A stretch of DNA of 32,600 nucleotides from an uncultured Elusimicrobiales bacterium (GCA_944325225.1 CALUZQ010000016.1:1-32600); one strand, 5' to 3'; positions 14,925 to 23,767 are shown, counted from the stretch's first letter. The notes: generated from the sequence alone by a model not told the origin. Program-made: numbers and translations.

Positions 14925-15479
14925 TTATTTAGCTAAGTTTTTCCAAGCTTCTTTTTCCGCTTTCAGCGCGGCTTTAGCGTCTTTAGCGGCCTGTTTGGCT
15001 TCGGCTTTTTTAGCTTTCGCGGCTTCTTTTTGAGCTTTGGCTTTGGCTTTTGCGTCGGCTTTGGCTTGTTTCAAAGCGGCTTTTTTGGCTTCCGCTTCTT
15101 TTTTAGCTTTTTCTTTAGCAGCTTTGGCGTTGGCCTCGGCTTCTTCTTTGGCGGCCTTGGCTTTGGCTTCGGCATTTTCTTTAGCCGCTTTTGCATTGGC
15201 TTTTGCGTCGGCTTTGGCTGCTTCTAATTTGGCTTTGGTATCGGCGCTTTGGTCTTGCGAGTTGGCGGCTATATTGGCTTGGGCGGCTTGAATTTTGGCT
15301 TTGGCCGCTTCTTTATGGCTTTGGATATTGTTTCTCAAAGCGGTAATTTTGGACAGCGTGCAATTATTAATGCAGGTTACATCCCCGGCGCCGCAGCCAC
15401 AGTCGTCCGCTGCGCGAAGGGCAGTCGGCCAGGCCGCAGCCATTGTAATGGCACAAGCAAGTATTATCGTCTTTTTCAT
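14925..15479 (-). CDS. secreted Ala/Lys/Glu-rich helical protein with Cys-rich head
   Basis: The 184-residue protein has a signal peptide ending near ALRAA. A short head with six cysteines follows (DDCGCGAGDVTCINNC, then TLSKITAL), and then about 125 residues made almost only of Ala, Lys, Glu and Gln (KAAKEEAEANAKAAKEKAKK pattern). That part should be one long charged helix or coiled coil, outside the cytoplasm. I know no named family. TolA-like spacers and Lpp-like structural proteins are similar in composition only. AAAGGAG precedes the ATG, and a clear promoter lies upstream. Bias towards Ala and Lys codons makes the other strand look open; those frames are artefacts. Confidence 0.75.
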   Translation of the reverse strand: MKKTIILACAITMAAAWPTALRAADDCGCGAGDVTCINNCTLSKITALRNNIQSHKEAAKAKIQAAQANIAANSQDQSADTKAKLEAAKADAKANAKAAKENAEAKAKAAKEEAEANAKAAKEKAKKEAEAKKAALKQAKADAKAKAKAQKEAAKAKKAEAKQAAKDAKAALKAEKEAWKNLAK

Positions 15480-15516
15480 TAGTTTCTCCTTTAATAATAG
15501 TTTCTTGTATATTCTT

Positions 15517-15545
15517 ATTCTACTACAATTTGTTTTTTACCTCAA
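15517..15545 (-). promoter_or_regulatory. promoter of the Ala/Lys-rich protein gene
   Basis: On the minus strand TTGAGG (15540-15545), a 17-base spacer and TAGAAT (15517-15522) stand about 40 bases before the ATG. Confidence 0.7.
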
Positions 15546-15604
15546 TTAAATCACTAGCTGAAATTAACCCGGCGGCAGAGGAATGATTTTTGTAAAATAT
15601 ATAT

Positions 15605-16666
15605 ATGGAAATGGTTGCGTCAGTCCCGTTATGGGTTAATTTGCTGTTAGCTGTAGTGGTTATTAATTTGCTCGTATGGCCGCTTGCCTCCCGTTGGGTG
15701 GAAAGCCATTTGGAGCTTTTTTTGCTGGCAGTGGGCGCGATGGCGGTTACCATCAGCGGCAGTTGGAGCACCGAATTTATTTACGAAACGCTGAATTATC
15801 CCGTCAATGTGGCGTTTATTGTACTGGTCGTCAGCGTGATTTTCAACAATTATTCCCGCTACATCTTTCGCGTATTGTTTGCTTTCTTCCGCAAGTTGGA
15901 ACCGCGGTACAGTTTTGCTTTGTTGATTTTTTTGTTGGGAATGACCTCATCGCTGGTGAGCGTTACGGTATCGGCGTTGGTGCTGGCTGAAGTATTAAAA
16001 GTAGTCAATCTGGAACGCACGGCTACCGTGCGGATTACGGTATTTGCCTGTTATGCGATTGGGCTGGGCGCCGTGCTTACGCCGCTGGCGGAGCCGCTGG
16101 GGCTGATTATTAATAATGCACTGGCGGGGGCGCCGCATCATGCGGATTTCTTTTTTCTGCTGCGTCATTTTTTCTGGTGGATAGCGCCGGCCATTGTGCT
16201 TCTTTCGGCGGCGGCCGGGTATTGCGCCCGCAATGCCGGGACTACGCTTCAGATGCATATCCGCGAAGACAAAGAAACCTATGCTTCCATGCTGCGCCGC
16301 ACTTTGCATATCTATATGTTTGTGGCGGCGCTGAATCTAATCAGCACCGGGCTGCGGCCCCTGGCACAGAGCACCATTACCCATTTGGACGGAAAAGTTT
16401 TATTTCTGGCCAATGCGGTTTCGGTAATTATTGATAATACAACGCTGGCTGCCATTGAGATTGTGCCGTCCATTTCCACCAAGGATTTGGTGTATATGGT
16501 GGTTGGGCTGGCGGCTTTTGGCAGTATGTTGGTGCAGGGGAACCTGCCCAATATCGTAGCGGCTGAGAAACTGGGCATTAAAAGCCGGGAATGGGCGGCG
16601 GTGGCCGTCCCGACCGGGCTGGCTTTAATGCTGGGTTACTTCATTATGCTTTCGGTGGTTTTATAG
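15605..16666 (+). CDS. DUF1646-family putative cation transporter
   Basis: The 353-residue protein is a polytopic membrane protein with about ten hydrophobic segments. Two features fit DUF1646, a group near the ion-transporter superfamily: GLGAVLTPLAEPLGLIINN in the middle, and the later pair IDNTTLAAIEIVP and GSMLVQGNLPNIVAAEKLGI. In these families paired 'TPxGxP' and 'xGNxPN' loops bind the substrate ion. The substrate is unknown. No Shine-Dalgarno is present; TAAAAT (15593-15598) ends 6 bases before the ATG, so the transcript may be leaderless. It stands alone on the plus strand. Confidence 0.78.
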   Translation: MEMVASVPLWVNLLLAVVVINLLVWPLASRWVESHLELFLLAVGAMAVTISGSWSTEFIYETLNYPVNVAFIVLVVSVIFNNYSRYIFRVLFAFFRKLEPRYSFALLIFLLGMTSSLVSVTVSALVLAEVLKVVNLERTATVRITVFACYAIGLGAVLTPLAEPLGLIINNALAGAPHHADFFFLLRHFFWWIAPAIVLLSAAAGYCARNAGTTLQMHIREDKETYASMLRRTLHIYMFVAALNLISTGLRPLAQSTITHLDGKVLFLANAVSVIIDNTTLAAIEIVPSISTKDLVYMVVGLAAFGSMLVQGNLPNIVAAEKLGIKSREWAAVAVPTGLALMLGYFIMLSVVL

Positions 16667-16712
16667 GACCAGCCCTAGCCGGAGCTAGGTCCTAGGACCC
16701 TTGTTTTTCCTC
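16665..16712 (+). terminator. probable terminator after the DUF1646 gene
   Basis: CCTAGC-CGGA-GCTAGG (16674-16689) lies within an outer AGGACC/GGTCCT pair, and TTGTTTTT follows about 12 bases later. The T run is somewhat distant. Confidence 0.5.
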
Positions 16713-16784
16713 TTCCTGTCTGTTAATCTACTAAATAGAACAATTTATTATTGCGCGGTCGGTTTGGGCTGCGTTAGGAGTTTT

Positions 16785-17924
16785 ATGAAAAATTATCTTT
16801 TAATTGCGGTGCTGCTGTTGGCCTTGCCATGCGCGGCCCAGAAAAATCTAATGAAAGAATTGACCGGCAAAGGCGTGGTAAAAGAGGCGCTGGGTAAAAA
16901 TGCAGGGTCTAAAGTGTTGAAAAATGCCCGCGTAGTGCAGGGTAAAATTTTGCCGGGCGGGAAAAAGGCCCCCTCTAAATTGAATGTTGAATTGGACCGC
17001 TATATTTTCAACAATGTTTCTCCCACGAATATCACAAAATTGCCAATTTTGCTGTATCATCCTTCCAATAAACAACAAACCGAAGCCATTCTGTTGTATG
17101 TACGGGTGATGGACGATTTTAGAAGTTTTAAACAAGAAATGGACATTTTGCTCTATTACCAGGCCAAACCCTCGGAACGGCGGATATTATCCGCGGCTGA
17201 GAGAGCCCAGCTGATGGATAAAATCAGTTTGATGAATAGCAAGCTGATGAAATTAAAAAATATCATTGCGCCTATGGATCCCGCCTACAAGGCCGCACGC
17301 GAATATATGGTATATGCAGCAGAAACAGTAAATCCTATGTTGCGCGGAATGCTGTCTTCACAGGGGCAGTCGCTCCGGTCAGACCGGACTTATGTAATGA
17401 GTGAGTTTTTCCTGCATACGCCCAAAGGCAATAAGGATTCTGTATTTCTTAATTTTATGACACCCTCGGCGCGTGCGGCTCAGATTGCGCGTCGTTTGCC
17501 AAGCGGGCTTAAAATGGCGGTGCTTAATGACCGCGTATCTATTTTAAAAGAAATGCAGAAACTAAACAAAACGATATTCTGCCCGGATTGGAGTATTTCC
17601 AGTTATGAAAATACAGAAAAATTATTGCGGGATATCAATGCGGGGGCTAAGTTTGATCTGATTTTAACGGACATTCTCGTCCCCGGTGGCGGCGGATATT
17701 ATTTAACGGATACTTTGCGTTCCCAAAAATTTAACGGCATTATTATTGCCCTGTCTTCTTACGAAGAAGAAGAAGGGCTGGGGCTTGCGATGTTTAAACG
17801 CGGTTTTGACGGTATGATTTCTATGCCTATCGGATTTGAAAAAGGATCCGGCTGGCCCCAGGAAATTATGAAAAAACTCCAGAATTACTTTTATTACCGC
17901 AATTTAAACCATTGGAAACGCTAA
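16785..17924 (+). CDS. secreted protein with C-terminal pseudo-receiver domain (copy 1)
   Basis: I start at ATG 16785 (MKNYLLIAVLLLALPCAAQ) because TTAGGAG precedes it; the frame runs open further upstream without a ribosome site. The 379-residue protein has a clear signal peptide, then a helical region of about 200 residues. The end (from about 242) is shaped like a response-regulator receiver: LKMAVLNDRVS, then FDLILTDILVPGGGGYY with the usual phospho-Asp place at about 296. The lysine normally near GYxxKP is Met here (DGMISMP). Receivers are normally cytoplasmic, so a secreted one is odd. A paralogue follows. Confidence 0.75.
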   Translation: MKNYLLIAVLLLALPCAAQKNLMKELTGKGVVKEALGKNAGSKVLKNARVVQGKILPGGKKAPSKLNVELDRYIFNNVSPTNITKLPILLYHPSNKQQTEAILLYVRVMDDFRSFKQEMDILLYYQAKPSERRILSAAERAQLMDKISLMNSKLMKLKNIIAPMDPAYKAAREYMVYAAETVNPMLRGMLSSQGQSLRSDRTYVMSEFFLHTPKGNKDSVFLNFMTPSARAAQIARRLPSGLKMAVLNDRVSILKEMQKLNKTIFCPDWSISSYENTEKLLRDINAGAKFDLILTDILVPGGGGYYLTDTLRSQKFNGIIIALSSYEEEEGLGLAMFKRGFDGMISMPIGFEKGSGWPQEIMKKLQNYFYYRNLNHWKR

Positions 17925-17928
17925 TTTC

Positions 17929-17966
17929 TGGGTCCGGGCCCAAGATGCCTTGGGCCCAAAGACCCT
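17929..17966 (+). terminator. GC-rich intergenic hairpin between the pseudo-receiver genes
   Basis: GGGCCCAAG-ATGC-CTTGGGCCC is a perfect 9-bp stem extended by GGGTC/GACCC. No T run follows, so it may stabilise or partly attenuate the transcript rather than end it. Confidence 0.5.
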
Positions 17967-18028
17967 GGTGCATGCGGCGGCAGATACTTATACTTAAAGG
18001 AAGGAATCCTATTTTACGGGAGCGTATT

Positions 18029-19192
18029 ATGAATCGGTTAGCTGTGAAATGGTTGGTTTTTCTGACTGTCTTTGCCGTAAGTTCGGCTGCTTATGCGCAG
18101 GTTGGTAAGCAACTTGTCAAATCAGGTACGCGGGCCCTGGGCTCTACGGCCGGCGAACGGTCCATTCTAGGCACTATGGACGGTTGGTATGAAAGCGGAG
18201 CTGCGTTAAAACGCTCCGTTTCGGCCAGTACCTTGCAGAAATCTTTCAAACGATTTGTTCATCCGCAAGAAAGCCGCGATCATGCTTTTCGCAACGGCAG
18301 CTTTTTTGCCCCCATTACTCCCACCCCGCTGCGCGAATTGCGGGTTAATTTGATTCATCCTACGACTGAGCAGGTACAGCAGGCCGTCAGCGAGTACCGC
18401 AACTTGATGAAAGATTTCGCGCCCGTTCATAAAGAGATTACCACCAAACTCCTTTATAAAACCTTGCCGAACGATAAGTGGACGGCTCTTCTTCCGCAGG
18501 AACGCCGCAGCTTAATTTTAAGTTTATCGCGATTACAAGGGCGTGTGGAAAAATTGCGCCGGGTGGTTTTTGCAAAGGACCAACCCTTGGAAAAAATGGC
18601 TGTCTGGATAGATACCGCTTTACAGGAAGTGAATCCTTTCTATATGCCCGGAATCCGGTTACGCGGCCGTGCAGATAAGCGGGTATTTGACCGCAACGAG
18701 TTCTTTTTGAAGTATCCCAATAAAGCCGATTTGCCCGCGGGCGTAACGGCGCCAGAGCGGACGGTTCCTCCCGATTTGCGGGTAGCCGTTCTCAATGATC
18801 AAGAAGATATTTTAGATATGTACCGCGCCTGGGATCAGCAGGGGCGTTTGGGCGAGGGCTGGAGCGTAACGACTTATAAAGACACGCGTAATCTGTTAAA
18901 TGATTTGCAGAACGGGCATATGTACGATTTGATTATTACCGATTTAACCGTTCCCGGCGGCGGCGGATATTTCTTAACCGACCAAGTGCGTGAGATGGGG
19001 TTGAATATGCCCATTATCGGCTGCAGTATGTACACGCTGGATAAATTAGACGCCCAAAAAATGTTTGACCAGGGCTTTGACGGATATATCTACGGAGATG
19101 ATTTGTTTGAAGAAATGTCCGGCTCCGTCAGCTGGTTGGGATACATTAAAAACTACTATTATTACAAAGCATTACACGGGTGGTCCCGTTAG
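18029..19192 (+). CDS. secreted protein with C-terminal pseudo-receiver domain (copy 2)
   Basis: I start at ATG 18029 (MNRLAVKWLVFLTVFAVSSAAYAQ) because CGGGAG lies just upstream; the open frame extends to 17912. The 387-residue protein has a signal peptide cleaved near AYAQ, a helical middle, and a receiver-like end from about residue 250. That end has LRVAVLNDQED, then YDLIITDLTVPGGGGYFLTD (Asp at about 305). The conserved lysine position is Tyr (DGYIYGD). The middle and end align with copy 1 in order and spacing; both end in YYYxALHxW or YYxNLNHW. The pair arose by duplication. The function is unknown; the VPGGGGY(Y/F)LTD signature could define a family. Confidence 0.75.
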   Translation: MNRLAVKWLVFLTVFAVSSAAYAQVGKQLVKSGTRALGSTAGERSILGTMDGWYESGAALKRSVSASTLQKSFKRFVHPQESRDHAFRNGSFFAPITPTPLRELRVNLIHPTTEQVQQAVSEYRNLMKDFAPVHKEITTKLLYKTLPNDKWTALLPQERRSLILSLSRLQGRVEKLRRVVFAKDQPLEKMAVWIDTALQEVNPFYMPGIRLRGRADKRVFDRNEFFLKYPNKADLPAGVTAPERTVPPDLRVAVLNDQEDILDMYRAWDQQGRLGEGWSVTTYKDTRNLLNDLQNGHMYDLIITDLTVPGGGGYFLTDQVREMGLNMPIIGCSMYTLDKLDAQKMFDQGFDGYIYGDDLFEEMSGSVSWLGYIKNYYYYKALHGWSR

Positions 19193-19201
19193 TTTTCGCA
19201 G

Positions 19202-19229
19202 CAGGCGCGGCCAAACAGCCGCGCCTGAT
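19202..19229 (+). terminator. probable terminator after the pseudo-receiver pair
   Basis: CAGGCGCGGC-CAAACA-GCCGCGCCTG is a perfect 10-bp stem. The nearest T run (ATTTTTCT) is about 18 bases later, so intrinsic termination is likely but not perfect. Confidence 0.6.
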
Positions 19230-19315
19230 TCATAGTAATCCTATTTTTCTGACTAAAAACGCCGGTTTCAGCCCCGGGCGACAGGTGCGGGGGCAATTTC
19301 CAAAAAAGATTGGGT

Positions 19316-19344
19316 TTGACACGGAAAACCGAGGAAGTTATAAT
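19316..19344 (+). promoter_or_regulatory. consensus sigma-70 type promoter of the hydrogenase operon
   Basis: TTGACA (19316-19321), a 17-base spacer and TATAAT (19339-19344) match the bacterial housekeeping consensus at all twelve positions. Transcription should begin near 19351, about 100 bases before hydC. Strong constitutive expression is expected unless the leader hairpin modulates it. Confidence 0.93.
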
Positions 19345-19381
19345 AGGGAAAGAAGTTCCTAACTTGCCGTATTTCAAAGGA

Positions 19382-19430
19382 AAAGCGTTATCTGCCGTAT
19401 CGGTGCGCCTTGGCGGCGTGCCGACGCTTT
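19382..19430 (+). promoter_or_regulatory. leader hairpin of the hydrogenase mRNA
   Basis: The outer stem AAAGCGT (19382-19388) pairs with ACGCTTT (19424-19430). An inner 9-bp stem CGGTGCGCC (19401-19409) pairs with GGCGTGCCG (19415-19423) using two G-T pairs and a 5-base loop. It lies between the promoter and the ribosome site of hydC. It may be an RNA thermosensor-like, protein-binding or stabilising element; no T run follows, so it is not a terminator. Confidence 0.5.
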
Positions 19431-19454
19431 ATTATCCTTCAGAGAGGAGAGTGT

Positions 19455-19940
19455 ATGACAGACCGATTTGCCCCCGCCGCAAAAATTCTGAAAGATCATG
19501 CGTATGACAGTGCCAAATTAATTCCCATTCTTCAACAAGTGCAGGACGAATATAAGTACCTTCCCGAAGATATTATGCGTTTTATCGCCAACGAGCTGGA
19601 AATTTCTCCGGCTAAAGTATTTGGCGTAGCAACATTTTTCGCCCATTTTGCCATTACCCCAAAAGGAAAGCATATTATTAAAGTATGCAACGGTACGGCC
19701 TGCCATGTGAAGGGCTCCTCTTTTGTAATTAATACGGTAAAAGATAAACTCAAACTCAAAGAAGGTCAGGAAACTACCGACGATGGACTGTTTACCCTGG
19801 AATGTGTGTCCTGCCTGGGGGCGTGCGGCTTGGCGCCCGTGATGGTTATGGACGATGTAGTGCACGGGCAGATTACGCCTGCCAAAGCCGTAGAAATTAT
19901 TGATAAAGTGATCTCTTCGGAGGCCAAAAATGCCGACTAA
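19455..19940 (+). CDS. hydC: HydC, NuoE-like [2Fe-2S] subunit of bifurcating [FeFe]-hydrogenase
   Basis: I start at ATG 19455 (MTDRFAPAAKIL), preceded by AGAGGAGAG. The 161-residue protein is a thioredoxin-like [2Fe-2S] protein of the NuoE/HydC type. VCNGTACHV and ECVSCLGACGLAPVM supply the four ligand cysteines. The YLPEDIMRFIANELEISPAK segment is usual for the N-terminal helical domain. It transfers electrons in the HydABC complex. The length agrees with known HydC. The hydB start lies within its last codons, so the genes are translationally coupled. Confidence 0.95.
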   Translation: MTDRFAPAAKILKDHAYDSAKLIPILQQVQDEYKYLPEDIMRFIANELEISPAKVFGVATFFAHFAITPKGKHIIKVCNGTACHVKGSSFVINTVKDKLKLKEGQETTDDGLFTLECVSCLGACGLAPVMVMDDVVHGQITPAKAVEIIDKVISSEAKNAD

Positions 19941-21813
19941 AAATATTGAAAAAATCGCCAAAGATTATAAAGACGCCTATAAAAAAATTACCGGCCGTGT
20001 AGTGATTTGCGGCGGTACGGGCTGTATTGCCGGCGGTTCGTTAAAAGTGTATGAGGCCTTCCAGCAGGAAATGGAAAAACGCAAAATCGGGTTTTGCCTG
20101 CAAATTACCAAAGACTGCCACGAAAACTATTTAAGCTTATCCGGCTGCCGCGGTTTCTGTGCAATGGGGCCGCTGGTGAGCGTGGGGGACATTTTCTATA
20201 CCAAGGTAAAACCTGAAGATGTGCCCGAAATCGTAGAAAAAACTTTAATGAAAGGCGAAGTGATTGACCGGCTGCTCTATCATAATCCGGTTAATAATCA
20301 AAAAGCCAAAACGGTGGAAGAAATCCCTTTTTACGCCAAGCAGGAACGCATTTTGCTGCACGACTGCGGGCGCATCAATCCCGAAGATATCAACGAATAT
20401 ATTGCCCACGGCGGTTATGCCCAAGCCAAACGCGCTTATACGGAGATGACGGACGAAGAAGTCTGTAAAGAAATGATTACCTCAGGCCTGCGCGGGCGCG
20501 GCGGCGGCGGATTTCCGACCGGCAAAAAGTGGGATTTAACCCGCGTGGAACCGGGCCCCAAAAAATATGTTATCTGCAACGCCGACGAAGGCGACCCGGG
20601 CGCTTTTATGGACCGCAGCGTGATGGAAGGCAATCCCAACGCTGTTTTGGAAGGCATGATGATTGCGGCGCGTGCCATTGGTGCAGACGAAGGATATATT
20701 TATGTGCGTATGGAATATCCGCTGGCGATTCAGCGCGTGCGGACGGCTATTAAACAGGCCGAGGAACTGGGGATTTTGGGCGAGAATATTTTTGGTTCCG
20801 GCAAAAATTTTAAAATTAATGTTATGGAAGGCGCCGGGGCGTTTGTCTGCGGCGAAGAAACCGCGCTAATTGCTTCGGTGGAAGGCAAGCGCGGTATGCC
20901 CAAAATCAAACCGCCGTTTCCCAGCCAGTGCGGTTTGTTTGGCAAACCGACGGTTATCAACAATGTGGAAACGCTGGCCACGGTGGCTAAGATTATGGAA
21001 ATGGGCGCCGAGGAATTTCGCAAAATCGGCACGCTGGGCAGCCCGGGCACCAAAACTTTTGCCGTAACGGGGCATATTGCCAATACCGGTTTGGTGGAAG
21101 TGCCCATGGGCACCACCCTGCGCCAGGTCATTGATGAAGTGGCCGGCGGCACGACCAACGATGACGGCACCGTCAATAAATCGGCTTTCAAAGCGGCCCA
21201 AATCGGCGGTCCTTCGGGCGGCTGTTTAACGCGCGAGCATTTGGATTTGCCGCTTGATTTTGATTCGCTCAAATCCGCGGGCGCCATGGTGGGATCCGGC
21301 GGGCTTGTGGTCATGAACAACAAGACCTGTATGGTCAATGTGGCGCGTTTCTTCCTGGAATTTACCCAGCGGGAATCGTGCGGCAAGTGCGTGCCGTGCC
21401 GCGAAGGAACCGAGCAGATGCTTTCCATGTTAAACGATATTGTGGAAGGCCGCGCTACGCTTAAAACGCTGGAAAATCTGGAAGATTTAGCCAAAGCGGT
21501 GCAGAAAGCGTCGCTCTGCGCTTTGGGAAAAACCGCTCCCAACCCGGTATTATCCACTTTAAAACATTTCCGGGAAGAATACCTGGCCCATGTGGTGGAC
21601 AAATGCTGCCCGGCCGGCGTCTGCAAAGCGCTTGCCCGTTTTGAAATTGTACCCAGCAAATGCAAGGGCTGCGGTATGTGCAAACGCGCCTGCCCCGTTT
21701 CCGCCATCAGCGGCGAAGTGGGCAAACCGCATCAGATTGACCCCAAAAAATGTATCAAATGCGGCGGCTGCAAGAGCACCTGCAAATTTGGTGCCGTGGT
21801 AACGGGAGCGTAA
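19930..21813 (+). CDS. hydB: HydB, NuoF-like FMN/NAD-binding subunit of [FeFe]-hydrogenase
   Basis: The 627-residue protein matches HydB in domain order. The N-terminal thioredoxin-like [2Fe-2S] domain has cysteines at CGGTGC, DCHEN and GCRGFC. The NuoF core (about 130-540) follows, with GRGGGGFPTGKKW for NADH and FMN, DEGDPGAFMDR, and the [4Fe-4S] motif ESCGKCVPCREG. The C-terminal double [4Fe-4S] ferredoxin has CKGCGMCKRACP and CIKCGGCKSTC. In the bifurcating complex, FMN and its clusters link NADH and reduced ferredoxin to hydrogen. It lies between hydC and hydA, overlapping hydC by 11 bases. Confidence 0.95.
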   Translation: MPTKNIEKIAKDYKDAYKKITGRVVICGGTGCIAGGSLKVYEAFQQEMEKRKIGFCLQITKDCHENYLSLSGCRGFCAMGPLVSVGDIFYTKVKPEDVPEIVEKTLMKGEVIDRLLYHNPVNNQKAKTVEEIPFYAKQERILLHDCGRINPEDINEYIAHGGYAQAKRAYTEMTDEEVCKEMITSGLRGRGGGGFPTGKKWDLTRVEPGPKKYVICNADEGDPGAFMDRSVMEGNPNAVLEGMMIAARAIGADEGYIYVRMEYPLAIQRVRTAIKQAEELGILGENIFGSGKNFKINVMEGAGAFVCGEETALIASVEGKRGMPKIKPPFPSQCGLFGKPTVINNVETLATVAKIMEMGAEEFRKIGTLGSPGTKTFAVTGHIANTGLVEVPMGTTLRQVIDEVAGGTTNDDGTVNKSAFKAAQIGGPSGGCLTREHLDLPLDFDSLKSAGAMVGSGGLVVMNNKTCMVNVARFFLEFTQRESCGKCVPCREGTEQMLSMLNDIVEGRATLKTLENLEDLAKAVQKASLCALGKTAPNPVLSTLKHFREEYLAHVVDKCCPAGVCKALARFEIVPSKCKGCGMCKRACPVSAISGEVGKPHQIDPKKCIKCGGCKSTCKFGAVVTGA

Positions 21814-21815
21814 TT

Positions 21816-23555
21816 ATGGAAAAAGAACAATTTGTAACCATTGAAGGAAAAAGAGTGCCAATTGAAGGCGAAAAAAACCTGTTGGAATTAATCCGCAAGG
21901 CCAATTTCAACATTATGACATTCTGCTACCACCCGGAACTGGCCGCCTACGGCGCGTGCCGGCTGTGCCTGGTGGAAGTGGAAGGAATGGGCATTGTGGC
22001 TTCGTGTACGGTGGCGCCTAAAGACGGTATGAAGGTGCGCGTCAACAGCGACGAAATCCGCCATTTGCGCCGCATCAATTTGGAATTGTTGCTTTCTTCG
22101 GGCAATCACGACTGCACGCTGTGCAGCAAATCCAACAACTGCAAACTGCAGAAATTGGCCAAAGATATGGATGTAACGGAAATCCGCTTTAAATCCAAAA
22201 AGTTAGACAGTCATAAAGACGCTACTTCGCCGGCTTTGGTTCGCGATCACAGCAAATGTATTTTGTGCGGCAACTGTGTACGCATTTGCAACGAAGTGCA
22301 AGGCATTGGCGCGATTGATTTCGCGTTCCGCGGGTTCCGCTCTAAAATTGCCACGGCGTTTAATAAAGAGCTGGGGCAAAGCCACGAATGCGTATCCTGC
22401 GGGCAGTGCGCGCGCGTATGCCCGACGGGGGCTTTGATGCCGAACTCGTCGGAAATTGAAGAAGTTTTTAAAGCGATTAATGACCCTAAAAAGAAAGTAG
22501 CCGTGCATATTGCGCCCGCGGTGCGGGTAGGGCTGGGCGAAATATTCGGCTTGCCGCAAGGCCAAAATGTAGATGGGAAAATTGCCACGGCCTTGCGTAT
22601 GCTGGGGTTTGATTATGTGTATGATACGGCTTTTGCGGCGGATTTGACGATTGTGGAAGAAGCCACCGAGTTTTTGGAACGCTTCAAAAAAGGCACCAAT
22701 TTGCCGCAATTTACCAGCTGCTGCCCGGCGTGGGTCAATTATGTGGAGAAGTTCGCTCCGGAGTTTATTCCCAATTTATCTACGGCGCGTTCGCCGATGC
22801 AGATGATGGGGCCCATCTTGAAAGCCGATTACGAAGATAAAGGCGGCAAACGCGAAGATTTGGTAGTGGTTGCTGTGATGCCGTGTTCGGCCAAAAAGTC
22901 CGAAGCCAAGCGCGATGAATTTTATGTCAACGATAACCCCGATACCGACTATGTGGTAACGACGGTGGGGTTGGCCCGTATGATTAAAGAAGCTGGTATT
23001 GATTTTGTAAACCTGGAAAACGAATGGTTTGATATGCCGTTTGGCACCAAAACGGGGGCCGGTGTAATTTTTGGGGCTTCCGGCGGCGTGATGGAAGCGG
23101 CGCTGCGCTATGCGCTGGCCGAGCTGGACCCGGCCAATGCGCGCAGTGTAAAGTTTTCCAGTTTGCGGGAAGGTACTGTATTCAAAGAAAAAACCGTGGA
23201 AATCGGCGATATTAAAATTCGCACGGCTGTTGTCAGCGGGCTTAAAAATGCGCGCAAATTGTTAGACGATATTAAAGCCGGTAAAGATCACTACGATTTT
23301 ATTGAAGTGATGTCCTGCCAGGGCGGTTGTGTGGCGGGCGCCGGGCAGCCCCAATTTGACGGCTGGGCCCCGCGCCAGAAACGCGCGGCAGGGCTGTATC
23401 AGGAAGATACGGAACTGGCGTATAAATCGCAGGATAACAGCGGTGTATTGGCGTTGTACGGCCGCATTTTGGATAAAGTGGGCGGTCCGTTGGCGCACAA
23501 ACTGCTGCATACGCATTATTACGACCGCAAGGACCGTACCGGACAGCAAAAGTAA
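21816..23555 (+). CDS. hydA: HydA, catalytic subunit of [FeFe]-hydrogenase
   Basis: I start at ATG 21816 (MEKEQFVTIEGKRVPI), 2 bases after the hydB stop, with CGGGAGCG upstream. The 579-residue protein begins with a plant-type [2Fe-2S] domain (CYHPELAAYGACRLC). A His/Cys [4Fe-4S] site (NHDCTLCSKSNNC) and two [4Fe-4S] clusters (CILCGNCVRIC, CVSCGQCARVCP) follow. The H-cluster domain has TSCCPAW, MPCSAKKSEAKR and MSCQGGCVAGAGQP. The last usually reads GGGQP, so one Gly is Ala. The small-subunit domain is at the end. It makes or uses hydrogen, together with HydB and HydC. Confidence 0.96.
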   Translation: MEKEQFVTIEGKRVPIEGEKNLLELIRKANFNIMTFCYHPELAAYGACRLCLVEVEGMGIVASCTVAPKDGMKVRVNSDEIRHLRRINLELLLSSGNHDCTLCSKSNNCKLQKLAKDMDVTEIRFKSKKLDSHKDATSPALVRDHSKCILCGNCVRICNEVQGIGAIDFAFRGFRSKIATAFNKELGQSHECVSCGQCARVCPTGALMPNSSEIEEVFKAINDPKKKVAVHIAPAVRVGLGEIFGLPQGQNVDGKIATALRMLGFDYVYDTAFAADLTIVEEATEFLERFKKGTNLPQFTSCCPAWVNYVEKFAPEFIPNLSTARSPMQMMGPILKADYEDKGGKREDLVVVAVMPCSAKKSEAKRDEFYVNDNPDTDYVVTTVGLARMIKEAGIDFVNLENEWFDMPFGTKTGAGVIFGASGGVMEAALRYALAELDPANARSVKFSSLREGTVFKEKTVEIGDIKIRTAVVSGLKNARKLLDDIKAGKDHYDFIEVMSCQGGCVAGAGQPQFDGWAPRQKRAAGLYQEDTELAYKSQDNSGVLALYGRILDKVGGPLAHKLLHTHYYDRKDRTGQQK

Positions 23556-23573
23556 TTGGGCTGAACTTTAGAT

Positions 23574-23607
23574 AACAGGGCGGAGAATTCTCCGCCCTGT
23601 TTTTTAT
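23574..23607 (+). terminator. terminator of the hydrogenase operon
   Basis: AACAGGGCGGAG-AATT-CTCCGCCCTGTT, a perfect 12-bp stem, is followed by TTTTATT. Confidence 0.95.
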
Positions 23608-23767
23608 TCCGAAGCTCCCCGGCTGGAAGCCCCCGGCTCGGGGTGTACTTTTTCCGACGGGGAAAAGCATAAAAAGAGAGCAATCTTGCGGGAATAGTGT
23701 GGCTTAAATAATCGTATTAACGGGTCTGGAGTAGGGGCGGCCAAGCTTTGGCCCCGCCCCGGGGTCC

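Noticed and set aside
15030..15549. Open frames opposite the Ala/Lys-rich gene
   Set aside because: They come from the codon bias of the real gene on the minus strand and give Phe/Gly or Ala/Ser runs.
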